A stretch of 64,000 bases of DNA from JANYLB01 sp963837715 (GTDB lineage Bacteria > Actinomycetota > Acidimicrobiia > IMCC26256 > JANYLB01), in the NCBI GenBank assembly GCA_963837715.1, contig CAWIOF010000002.1:1736001-1800000 (forward strand), read 5' to 3'. The notes beneath the pieces are model-generated. The model was not told the origin of the DNA. It searched no databases and saw only the letters and a program-made list of their open reading frames with translations. Each line of letters starts with the position of its first letter. Positions within the stretch are counted from its first letter, which is position 1. Positions 8,959-17,436 of this stretch are shown here, piece after piece. Position numbers and translations under genes: made by a program.

Positions 8959-9003
8959 GTTCGGTGCGTTTCGGCACTCATACGACCAGAACGCGCCGAA
9001 CTC
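8957..9003. terminator. hairpin overlapping the puuD-like stop codon
   Basis: Arms GAGTTCGGTGCGTT (8957-8970) and AACGCGCCGAACTC (8990-9003) pair over 14 bases with one G-U, leaving a 19-base loop. The left arm begins inside the stop codon. There is no U-tract, so a terminator or 3'-end stabiliser role is inference. Confidence 0.5.
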
Positions 9004-9025
9004 CGGCGTGGTTCGAATGGGTCGA

Positions 9026-9643
9026 ATGACGGCGCCGGAGGTGGTGGAGACGGAGCGGTTGCGGTTGCGGCAGTTCGGCGACCAAGACCTCGATGCCTAC
9101 GCCGCGCTGTGCGCCGATCCCGTCGTCATGGAGTGGCTGAGCGGCCCGATGACGCGCGAAGCCGTCGACGCCCAACTCACGTCGTTCCGAGAACATTGGG
9201 TCGAGCACGGGTTCGGCCTGTGGTGCGTGAGCGTGCCGCCCGACGATTCGTGCATCGGCTTCATCGGCCTCGCGATCCCGTCCTTCGCGCCCGACCTGCT
9301 CCCGGCGGTCGAGGTCGGCTGGCGGCTCGCCCACGACGCCTGGGGCAAGGGCTACGCCACCGAAGGGGCGCGCGCCGCCGTCGACGTGGGGTTCGGCGCG
9401 CTCGGCCTCGACCACATCGTGAGCATCACCGTCGAGGAGAACCGACGGTCGTGGCACGTGATGGAGAAGCTCGGCTTCACCCTCGAACGGCGCACCGTCC
9501 ACGCCGAACGCGGCATCGACCTCCTCGTCTACGCCACAACCCCCGCCCGTTGGGTCACTTCGGCCGCTCTACGCGGCACAATCGACCCAACGTGGCGGGA
9601 CGTCAGGCGCGGTAGCCCTCGAGGTGGAGGAGTTGGGCCTTGA
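9026..9643 (+). CDS. GNAT-family N-acetyltransferase (RimJ/RimL type)
   Basis: About 205 residues. The N-terminal VETERLRLRQF is typical of RimJ/RimL-like acetyltransferases, and acetyl-CoA binding is marked by AWGKGYATEGARA, followed by ENRRSWHVMEKLGF. ATG 9026 gives the standard N-terminus; GTG 9008 and ATG 9017 are also possible. The natural domain ends near VYATT, about 9545. The frame then runs on through a hairpin element and 41 bases into the convergent ogt gene, so the last 30 or so residues are probably not part of the original protein. Substrate unknown. Confidence 0.8.
   Translation: MTAPEVVETERLRLRQFGDQDLDAYAALCADPVVMEWLSGPMTREAVDAQLTSFREHWVEHGFGLWCVSVPPDDSCIGFIGLAIPSFAPDLLPAVEVGWRLAHDAWGKGYATEGARAAVDVGFGALGLDHIVSITVEENRRSWHVMEKLGFTLERRTVHAERGIDLLVYATTPARWVTSAALRGTIDPTWRDVRRGSPRGGGVGP
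9548..9592. repeat. palindromic hairpin element, copy 1
   Basis: Outer arms CGTTGGGTC (9548-9556) and GACCCAACG (9584-9592), with an inner CCGC/GCGG stem. The same element lies inverted at 52737-52781. Both copies sit between convergent genes, and both are flanked by CCCGCC on the left. A transcription-termination or REP-like role is inferred. Confidence 0.6.
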
Positions 9644-10205
9644 TCTCGACGCCGCCGCCGTAGTTGCCGAGGCCGCCGGTCGACGGGACCACGCGGTGAC
9701 AGGGCACGACGACGGGGATCGGGTTCGTGGCCATCGCGGAGCCGACAGCCCGGGCGGCGCGGGGGTTGCCGGCCTCGGCGGCGAGGTCGCCGTAGGTGGC
9801 GGTCTCACCCGGCGGGATCCGGCGCGCGGCTTCGAGGGCACGGCGGCGGAAGTCGCCGCTGCTGAGCGAGAGGTCGATGGCGAACCGGAAATGGCGACGA
9901 CGGCCGTCGAAGTACTCGTCGAGCTGGCGGCGGACGGCGTCGAGCCGCTTCGGCGCGTCGACCACCCGGGGCGACAGCCGTTCGGCGAGATCGTCGTAGA
10001 CGTACTCGTCGTGGAAGCCGATCCGCACGAGTCCCTTGGGCGTGGCCGCGAGGGTGAGGCGGCCGATCGGGCTGTCGAGCGATGCGACCGCCACGTCGAC
10101 GAGGGTGCCGGCCCGTTCGACGGCCCGGGCCGCGGCTTCGGCGCTCGCGTCGTCGACGGGCACCCGTCGACCCCGGTGCAGCGCCGCGGTGAGGTCGTCG
10201 GTCAT
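9603..10205 (-). CDS. ogt: methylated-DNA--protein-cysteine methyltransferase
   Basis: A 200-residue suicide repair enzyme that removes O6-alkyl groups from guanine. The active-site motif PCHRVV is present, preceded by NPIPVV and followed by GLGNYGGGVEIKAQLL. ATYGDLAAEAGNPRAARAVG forms the DNA-binding helix region. The ATG at 10205 overlaps the stop codon of the upstream sigma-factor gene by four bases, indicating coupled expression. An N-terminal domain of about 100 residues comes first, as in Ogt proteins. Its 3' end meets the GNAT frame head-on. Confidence 0.9.
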   Translation of the reverse strand: MTDDLTAALHRGRRVPVDDASAEAAARAVERAGTLVDVAVASLDSPIGRLTLAATPKGLVRIGFHDEYVYDDLAERLSPRVVDAPKRLDAVRRQLDEYFDGRRRHFRFAIDLSLSSGDFRRRALEAARRIPPGETATYGDLAAEAGNPRAARAVGSAMATNPIPVVVPCHRVVPSTGGLGNYGGGVEIKAQLLHLEGYRA

Positions 10206-10690
10206 GGCGTCCATTCCTCTCGGAGTCGGAGCAGGCCGGCGCGCACGTTCTGGCGGGCCGCGGCGTCGGTGCCTCCGGTGATCGCGGCGATGCGGGCGTA
10301 GGGCAGGTCGGCCACGAACCGCAGCACGACCGCGGCCCGTTGCTTCTCCGGCAACCGCCGCACCGCGGCCCACAGCCTCGGGTCCTCGATCTCGACCGGC
10401 GGCACCGACGCCTCCGGCAGTTCCGCAGCCGGAACCGGACGCCGGGTGCGGGCCCGGTGGCCGTCGATGGCCTTGCGGTGGGCGATCGTGAAGAGCCAGC
10501 CCCGCAGGTTCGAGTTGTCGCTGAGGGTGGGATACGAACGCAGCGCGGAGAGCATCGTCTCCTGGAAGCAGTCGGCCGCCTCGCCGGGTCCGGCGGTGAA
10601 CACGAGGAACCGGTACACCTCGTCTCGGTGCGCGTCGAGCAGCTCCTGGAACGGTGGGAGCGCGCTCGACTGCACCTGGTCCGACTTCAC
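10202..10690 (-). CDS. ECF-type RNA polymerase sigma factor
   Basis: A 162-residue sigma-70 family member with only regions 2 and 4. Region 2 includes DCFQETMLSALRSYP and LRGWLFTIAHRKAID. Region 4 includes LPEKQRAAVVLRFVADLPYARIA split over a helix-turn-helix. No anti-sigma gene is adjacent. It overlaps ogt by 4 bases, so it may tie repair of alkylation damage to a stress response; that link is inference. The start ATG 10690 gives a normal length. Confidence 0.87.
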   Translation of the reverse strand: MKSDQVQSSALPPFQELLDAHRDEVYRFLVFTAGPGEAADCFQETMLSALRSYPTLSDNSNLRGWLFTIAHRKAIDGHRARTRRPVPAAELPEASVPPVEIEDPRLWAAVRRLPEKQRAAVVLRFVADLPYARIAAITGGTDAAARQNVRAGLLRLREEWTP

Positions 10691-10730
10691 GGTTGCTCCA
10701 ACGTCGGCGGCCGGCGTTTCGTGAGATGGG

Positions 10731-11663
10731 CTACTTCACCGCGACCGGGGCGACCATGCCGCTGACCGCGCCGACCACGGGCAACGGGGTCGCCGACAGC
10801 AGGAACTCCCACACGCCGTCGGCCGCGCAGTCGGCCGCGAGGTCGTCGAGGAACCAGAGCTGACCCTGGGTGAGGCCCATGTCGCGCAGGTCGAGCATGT
10901 GGACGGCCATCATCGCCTCGGGGTGCTCGGGCGGGTAGATCTCGAAGGCGTACGTGTCGTTCGCGACCATCGCGATGTCGTGGTCGTGGAACCACTCGAC
11001 CGCCGACACCCCGAAACCCGGGGCCTTGATCCGGTAGTCGTCGCGTGCATCGGCCTCGAGGTGGTGCATCTGGCCGGTGCGTACGAGCACCGCGTCGCCC
11101 GGCTCGACCCGGAGTCCGGTGTCGGCGAGCGTGGCGTCGAGCGCCTCGGCGTCGATCACGTGGCCGGCGTCGAGATGATGGACGTCGCGGGCGCGGGCGA
11201 CATCGAGGAGGATGCCGCGGGTCACGATCGGTCCGACGTGTTCGATGCCGAGCTTCGCCGCGCCCTCGTCGGTGATCACGCTGGCGGGGACGCCGTTGTA
11301 GAGCAACCCCTCGTACCCGGCGTGCGAGAGCGCGTCGATGTGGGTCGCCGCCTGGAGCGACATCTCGACGATGTCGTCGGTCGTCGTGAAGTCGGCCGGG
11401 TCGCCGGTGAACGAGACGTTCACGTACTTCATCCGCAGCGTCGGGTTCAGCCGACCCGGGGCGCCCGGCCCGTCGGTCTGCGGCCCGCTCACGTGCATCG
11501 GGATCGACAACGAGAACGGCGTACCCCGGCGCACACACGCGGTCCCCCGCTTGACCGCTTCAGCGTCGATGAGGTTCAGGGTGCCGCGCTGGTCGTCGGT
11601 CCCCCAGCGGCCCCAGTTCGAGACGCGGGCCGACAGCTCGCGGAGCTCGGGCGGGAGGGGCAC
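10731..11663 (-). CDS. cyclase family protein (metal-dependent hydrolase, kynurenine formamidase fold)
   Basis: A 310-residue PF04199-type enzyme. The metal-binding HxDxxxH signature is present as THIDALSHAGY, with VLVRTGQMHH and NDTYAFEIYPPEHPEAM further on. Family members hydrolyse amide or ester bonds of ring substrates using zinc or manganese. The GTG start at 11663 shares one base with the stop of the acyl-CoA ligase gene, so it is the last gene of the SDR/ligase/cyclase operon. Together these suggest ring opening, CoA activation and oxidation of one carbon source, which is inference. Confidence 0.85.
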   Translation of the reverse strand: MPLPPELRELSARVSNWGRWGTDDQRGTLNLIDAEAVKRGTACVRRGTPFSLSIPMHVSGPQTDGPGAPGRLNPTLRMKYVNVSFTGDPADFTTTDDIVEMSLQAATHIDALSHAGYEGLLYNGVPASVITDEGAAKLGIEHVGPIVTRGILLDVARARDVHHLDAGHVIDAEALDATLADTGLRVEPGDAVLVRTGQMHHLEADARDDYRIKAPGFGVSAVEWFHDHDIAMVANDTYAFEIYPPEHPEAMMAVHMLDLRDMGLTQGQLWFLDDLAADCAADGVWEFLLSATPLPVVGAVSGMVAPVAVK

Positions 11664-13216
11664 TAGCCGGAGTACCGGTCGCGGAGCTCGTGCTTGAGCA
11701 CCTTGCCGGTCGGGTTCCGGGGCAGCACGTCGACGATCTCGAGCTGCTCGGGGATCTTCTGCACCATGAGCCCCTCGGCCTTGCAGAACTCGAAGAGGTC
11801 GGCGAGCGTCGGCGCGTCGGCCGGATCCTTCGGCACCACGATCGCCGCCGCGCGCTCACCGCTCCGGGGATCGGGCAGGCCGATCACCGCGGCGTCGGCG
11901 ATCTTCGGGTGGGTGAAGAGGAGGTCTTCGACCTCCTTGGCGCTGATGTTCTCGCCCTTGCGGATGATGACGTCCTTCACCCGGCCGGTGATCGTGACGT
12001 AGCCGTCGGCGTCGAGCACGCCGAGGTCGCCCGACTTGAAGAAGCCGTCGGCGTCGAACGCGGCCGCGTCGAGCGAGGAGTCGAGATAGCCGAGGCAGAG
12101 CTGCGGGCCCTTCACACAGAGCTCGCCCTCTTCGCCCGGACCGCCGATCGTGCCGTCGAGCTTCACGACCTTGATCTCCACGCCGGGCGTGGCGCGACCC
12201 TCGGTGTTGGCGAGCTGCTCGTCGGTGTCGTGGATGCTGCCCATGGCGAGGATCGGGCACTCGGTGAGGCCGTAGCCGCTCACGATGCCGACCCCGCCGA
12301 GCTCCGCCTTCACGTCGTAGTGGAGTTGCGGCGGCTTCGCCGATCCTCCACCGACGAACGCCCGCGCACTGGGGAAGAGCCGCTGACCGGCCGGGAGCGC
12401 GCGCTGCGCGTCGAGATACGCGAGGTGGAACGGCGTGCCCGCGCCGGCGATGGTGACGTCTTCGCGCGTGAGCACCGGGATCGTGGTCGCGGGCACGAAG
12501 GCCTCGACGATCGCGTGGGAGCAACCGGAGATCAGCGCCGCCATCAGCAGGCCGAGGCCACCGATGTGGGTGAACGGGAACACGAGACCGTGGCGGTCTT
12601 CGGGCACGAGCTCGAACGCCAGGACCATCGCGTACGCCGACGCCCAGACGCTCGGGTCGGTGTGCTTCGCACCCTTGGGATCGGCGGTCGTGCCCGACGT
12701 GTAGAACACCCATCGGAGCGCGTCGGGCTCGTCGACGTACGCCGGCAGCCGGTCGGGGTCGTCCTGGGGGAGGCCCCGGTTCACCACGAGCACCTCCAGG
12801 CCCGGAGTGTCCTTCGCGATCGACAGGGCCATCGCCTCGAAGTCGAACCCGCGCCACTCACCCGGGATGATCAGGAACTTCGCACCGGTCTGCTTGGCGA
12901 CGAAGCCGACCTCACGCTCCCGGTAGATCGGCAGGATCGGGTTCTGCACCGCGCCGAGGCGGCTCAGCGCGCCGACGAGCACGACCGACTCGATCCACGT
13001 CGGGAGCTGCCACGACACCGCGGTGCCGGCCTTCACGCCGAGCTCCTGGAACCCCGCCGCGACCCGCTCGCACTCGGCGCGGTACTCGACGAATGTGATC
13101 TCGCGCCCGTCTTCGTCGATCAGCATCCGCGCCATCGGCGTAGCGCTCGCCCGAGCGTCGATGAGCCCCCACAGCGTCTGCGGTTCGGTGATCCAGGACT
13201 CACCCATTGCACTCAC
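11663..13216 (-). CDS. AMP-dependent acyl-CoA synthetase
   Basis: A 517-residue adenylate-forming ligase. The P-loop-like YTSGTTADPKGAKH, the GYGLTECP motif, the hinge region GDLGVLDADGYVTITGRVKDVII, and the C-terminal Lys motif NPTGKVLKHEL are all present. It is close in style to cyclohexanecarboxylate- and medium-chain-type CoA ligases. GTG 13216 overlaps the SDR stop by four bases and has GGAGG nine bases ahead, so it is preferred to ATG 13207. A longer frame to 13600 is antisense to the SDR coding region and is rejected. Acid substrate unknown. Confidence 0.87.
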   Translation of the reverse strand: MSAMGESWITEPQTLWGLIDARASATPMARMLIDEDGREITFVEYRAECERVAAGFQELGVKAGTAVSWQLPTWIESVVLVGALSRLGAVQNPILPIYREREVGFVAKQTGAKFLIIPGEWRGFDFEAMALSIAKDTPGLEVLVVNRGLPQDDPDRLPAYVDEPDALRWVFYTSGTTADPKGAKHTDPSVWASAYAMVLAFELVPEDRHGLVFPFTHIGGLGLLMAALISGCSHAIVEAFVPATTIPVLTREDVTIAGAGTPFHLAYLDAQRALPAGQRLFPSARAFVGGGSAKPPQLHYDVKAELGGVGIVSGYGLTECPILAMGSIHDTDEQLANTEGRATPGVEIKVVKLDGTIGGPGEEGELCVKGPQLCLGYLDSSLDAAAFDADGFFKSGDLGVLDADGYVTITGRVKDVIIRKGENISAKEVEDLLFTHPKIADAAVIGLPDPRSGERAAAIVVPKDPADAPTLADLFEFCKAEGLMVQKIPEQLEIVDVLPRNPTGKVLKHELRDRYSG

Positions 13217-13965
13217 GCGGTGATGCCTCCGTCGAGCGAGACCACCGACCCGACCATCTTCGGGACGTCGTCCGACGCGACGAACGCGATCAGCCCCGCG
13301 AGCTCCGATGCGTGGCTCGGACCGATCTTCGAGGTCACCCGGTCGAACGCGGTGAAGTCGATGCCGTCGGGGAAGTCGAGTCCCTTCGTCATCGGGGTCT
13401 TCATGCCGCCCGGAGCAACCGCGTTCACCCGAACGCCCTGCTGCATGTACTCGAGCGCGAGCGCCTTGGTGAGGTTGACCACGCCGGCCTTCGACGCGCA
13501 GTACGCGGCCGTGTAGGGCTGGCCCATCAAGCCCGCGTTCGACGCGACGTTCACGATCGCGCCGCCGCCATCGAGCAGGTACGGCAGCGTCACCTTGCAC
13601 ATGAGGAAGGTCCCGGTGAGGTTCACCGCAATGAGGTTCGACCAGCCCTCGAAGGTCTCCTCGTGGCTGTGCTGGAAGCGCAGGATGCCGGCGGCGTTCA
13701 CGAGCACCTGGGGACGTCCGAGCTCCTGCGCGGCGGCGCCCACCGCGGTCTCGACCGAACCGAGATCGCGGACGTCGACGGCGTAGGCCGAGGCCGTGCC
13801 GCCCGCCTCTCCGATCTCGCCGACCACCTTCTCGGCGTTCTCGACCGCGACGTCGAGGACGGCGACCTTGGCTCCTTCGGCGGCGAACCGGAGTGCGGTC
13901 TCCCGCCCGAGGCCTGATCCGGCACCTGTGATCACCACGACCCGGTCCGTGAAACGCGATTCCAT
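13213..13965 (-). CDS. SDR-family oxidoreductase
   Basis: A 250-residue short-chain dehydrogenase with TGAGSGLG near residue 14, NAAG, catalytic Ser in NVASNAG, YCASKAG, and the terminal SLDGGITA. First gene of the SDR/ligase/cyclase operon. ATG 13965 is preceded by AGGAG with good spacing; a longer frame to 14148 has no such site. The imperfect palindrome at 14000-14016 lies 35 bases upstream over a possible -10 box and may control the operon. Confidence 0.88.
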   Translation of the reverse strand: MESRFTDRVVVITGAGSGLGRETALRFAAEGAKVAVLDVAVENAEKVVGEIGEAGGTASAYAVDVRDLGSVETAVGAAAQELGRPQVLVNAAGILRFQHSHEETFEGWSNLIAVNLTGTFLMCKVTLPYLLDGGGAIVNVASNAGLMGQPYTAAYCASKAGVVNLTKALALEYMQQGVRVNAVAPGGMKTPMTKGLDFPDGIDFTAFDRVTSKIGPSHASELAGLIAFVASDDVPKMVGSVVSLDGGITA

Positions 13966-13999
13966 GCTGCTCCTGCCCTCGATCTGCGGTCGCGCGGAA

Positions 14000-14016
14000 T
14001 CTAACGCATCGTCAGA
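14000..14016. promoter_or_regulatory. 17-bp operator-like palindrome upstream of the SDR/ligase operon
   Basis: TCTAACGCATCGTCAGA has arms TCTAACG and CGTCAGA with one mismatch around a 3-base centre. The motif closely matches the palindrome at 46837-46853, giving YCTRACGNNNCGTCAGA. It overlaps a TTAGAT element on the minus strand that could be a -10 box. A TetR-type regulator is the likeliest binder, by inference. Confidence 0.45.
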
Positions 14017-14035
14017 TTCGGCGTCCCGGCTCGGC

Positions 14036-15397
14036 TCAGGGGCTGCTCTCGTCGATCGCGTCGCGTACCTGCTGCTTGACGTCCCAGCCGCCGGCGGAGA
14101 CCTCGTTCGGGGCCTCGATGACGTACACGCCGTACAGGTCGCGCTCACGATCGATCCACGGGTGGAACCCGAACGCGCCCGGGCTACTGACCTCGTAGGC
14201 GCCGGTCGCGGGATCGAGCACGTCGTACCAGCTGCCGAACCCGTACCGGGATCCGAGCAGCTTGCGGATCGGGCTGGCGACGACGATCGGTGCTCCGTTC
14301 GTCTGGTCCTGCTGCATCTCCGCCACCGCGCCCTCCGAGAGGACCCGCGTGCCGTCGATCTCGCCGCCGTTCCACAGCATCCGCACGAAGCGCGCGTAGT
14401 CGCGCATCGTCGAACGGGCGTTGCCCGCGGGATTCGGGTTGGTCCCGCCGGTCATGAAGGTCGACGGAGCTCCCAGTGGGACCGACAGCCGCTGGGAGAA
14501 GAGCGTCGCGAACGGTGTCGCGGTCACGGCTTCGGCGATCGCTGCGGCGACCACGAGATGCCCGTTGCCGTAGCGGTATTGCGCGCCGGGTTGCGCGGCC
14601 AACGGGAGCGCGGCGATCTCAGCCGCGCACTGCTGCAACGTGACCGTGGCGCGTCCGGCGCAGTCGGGTTCCTCCTGGAGGCCCGAAGTGAACGAGAGCA
14701 ACTGGCGGAGGGTGATCGCCGCCTTGGGCCCGGTGAACACCGAGAGGTACCGCGAGATCGGAGCGTCGAGATCGAGGGAACCGTCGTCGACGAGCGTCAT
14801 GATCACGGCGGCGCTCAGCCACTTGGAGCCCGATGCGAGCCGCACCACCGTGTCGGGCGTGTAGGTGCCGAACGCCTTCTGGTACACCACGGAACCGTGG
14901 TGGGCGACGAGGAGCGCGACGCCGGGGACGCCGACCTCGACCGGCCTCGCGGCCAAGGTCGCGTCGACCTCCGACCAGTCGTAGGTGCGGTTGTCGACCC
15001 GCACGGCGAGCGCGTTCACGACCGTGTAGCCGCTGCCGACCCCTCGCACCCACACCGTGTGACCCGCATCGGTGAGGGCCCTCGTGTCGACGGTCAGCCG
15101 GAACGGAGCCGTGGCGTCGGTGGCGACGGGTGGCCCCTTGATCTCGTCGACCCAGAGCTCGACGCCGGCGGGGCCGAAGTTCGACGCCGCCGCGGAGACC
15201 GTCACCGTCCCGGCGACCGGACGTGGTGCCGGTCCCGAACCGGGGACCGACAGGGTGAGCGTGGGAATCGGCGCACCGGGCGGCGGTGTCGGATGCACGC
15301 ACCCGGCCACCAGCACGAGCCCCGTCGTCACGAGCGCGACGACACACCCGACCGGCCCACCCAGACGACGCCGTCTGCTTCGGATCTCCCCCATCAC
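14036..15397 (-). CDS. lipoprotein serine hydrolase, beta-lactamase class C/PBP4* family
   Basis: A 453-residue exported protein. Arg-rich start, hydrophobic helix and the lipobox LVAGC (Cys33) indicate a lipoprotein anchor. Residues about 45-135 look like an Ig-like beta domain. The catalytic domain follows, with SxxK as S189-G-S-K192 and YxN as Y276-G-N278. The class C fold covers esterases, D-amino peptidases and PBP-like proteins as well as beta-lactamases, so resistance should not be assumed. It lies 70 bases upstream of the SDR operon and 44 bases downstream of the SQR-like gene, on the same strand. Confidence 0.83.
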   Translation of the reverse strand: MMGEIRSRRRRLGGPVGCVVALVTTGLVLVAGCVHPTPPPGAPIPTLTLSVPGSGPAPRPVAGTVTVSAAASNFGPAGVELWVDEIKGPPVATDATAPFRLTVDTRALTDAGHTVWVRGVGSGYTVVNALAVRVDNRTYDWSEVDATLAARPVEVGVPGVALLVAHHGSVVYQKAFGTYTPDTVVRLASGSKWLSAAVIMTLVDDGSLDLDAPISRYLSVFTGPKAAITLRQLLSFTSGLQEEPDCAGRATVTLQQCAAEIAALPLAAQPGAQYRYGNGHLVVAAAIAEAVTATPFATLFSQRLSVPLGAPSTFMTGGTNPNPAGNARSTMRDYARFVRMLWNGGEIDGTRVLSEGAVAEMQQDQTNGAPIVVASPIRKLLGSRYGFGSWYDVLDPATGAYEVSSPGAFGFHPWIDRERDLYGVYVIEAPNEVSAGGWDVKQQVRDAIDESSP

Positions 15398-15441
15398 CGA
15401 GGAGACGGTACCGGTCGATTGTCAGGGGAGTGTGAAGCCGA

Positions 15442-16596
15442 TCAGGTGCCGGGCTCGGAGAGCACCCACTCGCGGTCGAACCAGCGCTGGATCCGGCTCG
15501 TGCCGAACTCGACCTTGTCGGCCGCCAGTTCCTGCGACGGGCCGTCGAGGCTCCCCTGCGGGGCTTGCCCGCTCCGGAACGTCACGTCGACGACCGCGAC
15601 CGAATCGTGTCCGAACTCGAGGTAGCACTTGCCGCGACCGTCATACTCCGTGGCATCGGCGGTCCCGCGGATGCGCGCGCTGATCCCCGCCGCAACGACA
15701 GACGCCTGCCCTTCGGCGAACACCCCGGCCTTCGGTGTCCCCACACTCGTCACGTCGCCGACGGCGTAGACATCGGGGAAGCTCGTCTGGAGCGTGAGGG
15801 GATCGACCGGGATCCATCCGTCGACGGCGAGGCCCGACTCCAGCACCACGTCGGGCGCGCGATGGACGGGAACGCCCAGGAACAGGTCGTACGGCATCTC
15901 GGACCCGTCGGCGATCAGCGCGACCTTCCGTGCCGGGTCGAGGCCCTGCACCAGCTTCTCGCCGTGCCACTCGATCCCGCGTTCGGCGAACGCGGCGAGC
16001 AACGCCTTCGACGCCGCCGGCGACGGCGGAACCGGCACCCCGAACGGCATCACCAGCGAGATCTCGGAACGGTCCCGACTCCCCCGCTCGGTGAGGAAGT
16101 CGTGCATCAGCAGCGCGGTCTCACTCGGGGCGGGCGGGCACTTGAACGGCGTCGAAGTCACACCCACGATCACGCGGCCGCCGTCGAAGTCGGCGAGCAC
16201 GTCGCGCAACGCGAACGCTCCGGCCACCGTGTAGAACTCGTGGCCGCCTTCGAGCAGGCCCGGCGTGGCCTCGGGGTGCAGATCGGCGCCGAGCGCGACG
16301 ACGAGCACGTCGGCATCGAAGGTCTCGTCGTCGGTCACGACCCGCTTCGCGGCGGGATCGATCGAGCGCACCGTGGTCCCGACGAACCGCACGCCCGGCT
16401 TGACGAGATCCGCGTACGGATGGCGGACCGCCTCCGCCACCGCCCGGCCGAACATGACCTCGAGCTTCGAGAAGCCGAAGACGAAGCCGTCGCTCTTGTC
16501 GATGAGGACGACGTCGACGTCGTCGCCGAACTCCGCCGACAGACTCGCCGTCAGCTCCAACCCACCGAACCCCGCCCCCAGGATCACGATCTGCAT
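15442..16596 (-). CDS. NAD(P)/FAD-dependent oxidoreductase, sulfide:quinone reductase-like
   Basis: A 384-residue two-dinucleotide-fold flavoprotein. It starts MQIVILGAGFGGLE (FAD site), has VVALGADLHPEATPG, the FKCPPAPSE stretch common in SQR and flavocytochrome c sulfide dehydrogenase relatives, and the second FAD motif DVYAVGDVTSVGTPKAGVFA. It probably passes electrons from sulfide or another reductant to quinone at the membrane. The two Cys of true SQR active sites are not evident, so the substrate is open. The ATG at 16596 lies 7 bases after a TATATT box and appears leaderless. Confidence 0.8.
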   Translation of the reverse strand: MQIVILGAGFGGLELTASLSAEFGDDVDVVLIDKSDGFVFGFSKLEVMFGRAVAEAVRHPYADLVKPGVRFVGTTVRSIDPAAKRVVTDDETFDADVLVVALGADLHPEATPGLLEGGHEFYTVAGAFALRDVLADFDGGRVIVGVTSTPFKCPPAPSETALLMHDFLTERGSRDRSEISLVMPFGVPVPPSPAASKALLAAFAERGIEWHGEKLVQGLDPARKVALIADGSEMPYDLFLGVPVHRAPDVVLESGLAVDGWIPVDPLTLQTSFPDVYAVGDVTSVGTPKAGVFAEGQASVVAAGISARIRGTADATEYDGRGKCYLEFGHDSVAVVDVTFRSGQAPQGSLDGPSQELAADKVEFGTSRIQRWFDREWVLSEPGT

Positions 16597-16603
16597 CCGG
16601 CGG

Positions 16604-16609
16604 AATATA
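16604..16609 (-). promoter_or_regulatory. candidate -10 box of a leaderless promoter (SQR-like gene)
   Basis: On the minus strand TATATT is followed by seven bases and the ATG at 16596. No ribosome-binding sequence lies between, which fits a leaderless transcript. Confidence 0.5.
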
Positions 16610-16661
16610 TCGGGCGGGGAATCCCCCGAGTCGGAGGTCGTCGGCATGGAAAGCTCCCGCT

Positions 16662-17417
16662 GTGGACCCCTCTCGCTTCTACACCGGACTCGTTGCCGAC
16701 CTCTACGCGCCACTGCGCTCCGAGTCGCCTGATCCCGAGCCGTACGCACGGTTCATCGCGGCGTCGGGCGAACCCGCCCTCGAGCTTGCCTGCGGCGACG
16801 GTGACCCGATCCTCGAGCTGCGCCGGCGCGGGATCGACGTCGAAGGGCTCGACTCCTCGCCCGACATGTTGGAGCGCTGCCGGCGAGCCGCGGTCGATCA
16901 GGGAATCGACGTCGTGCTGCACGAGCAATCCATGGAGTCGATGACACTCCCCCGCCGGTACCGCTCGATCTTCCTCGCCGGGGCGTCGTTCAACCTCCTC
17001 CCCGACGACGACGTCGCCGGTCGCGCCCTCGACCGGATCCGCGAGCACCTGGTCGACGGTGGCTCCGCGCTGATCCCGCTCCACATCCCCCCGGCGACGC
17101 CGGAACCGGAGTTGGGCCGGCCCCGAGAGATCACCCGACCCGACGGAGCCGTGTTGCGCTTCACCCCGCTCTCGCAGGAGCACGACGACGTCGGCCGCAT
17201 GCAGACGACACTCGCTCGCTACGAGCTCGTCGAGGGTGAGACGACCCAGGTGCTCGAACGGCCATGGATCCTCCACTGGCACACCCAGGCCGGCTTCCGC
17301 GAACTCGCGGCTGCGGCCGGCCTGCGAACCAACGCCGTGCTCGATGCCGGCGGCCTCCCGGCGAACGAGTCGGCCGACGTGTTCGTGTTCTGGCTGGTCA
17401 GGGAACCGCAGAGCTAG
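16662..17417 (+). CDS. class I SAM-dependent methyltransferase
   Basis: A 251-residue Rossmann methyltransferase starting at GTG 16662 behind GGAAAG. Motif I is LELACGDGDP, the acidic end of strand 2 is in VEGLDSSPDML, and FLAGASFNLLPDDDVAGRAL follows as the post-I region. Substrate unknown. It is divergent from the SQR-like gene and 19 bases ahead of the acyl-CoA synthetase gene, so it may head that transcript. Confidence 0.82.
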   Translation: MDPSRFYTGLVADLYAPLRSESPDPEPYARFIAASGEPALELACGDGDPILELRRRGIDVEGLDSSPDMLERCRRAAVDQGIDVVLHEQSMESMTLPRRYRSIFLAGASFNLLPDDDVAGRALDRIREHLVDGGSALIPLHIPPATPEPELGRPREITRPDGAVLRFTPLSQEHDDVGRMQTTLARYELVEGETTQVLERPWILHWHTQAGFRELAAAAGLRTNAVLDAGGLPANESADVFVFWLVREPQS

Positions 17418-17436
17418 GCGCGTAGTCTCAGCGGTC

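Noticed and set aside
14036..15397. Beta-lactamase resistance gene
   Set aside because: The SxxK and YxN motifs are shared by many esterases and D-amino peptidases, and nothing specific to class C beta-lactamases beyond the fold is visible.
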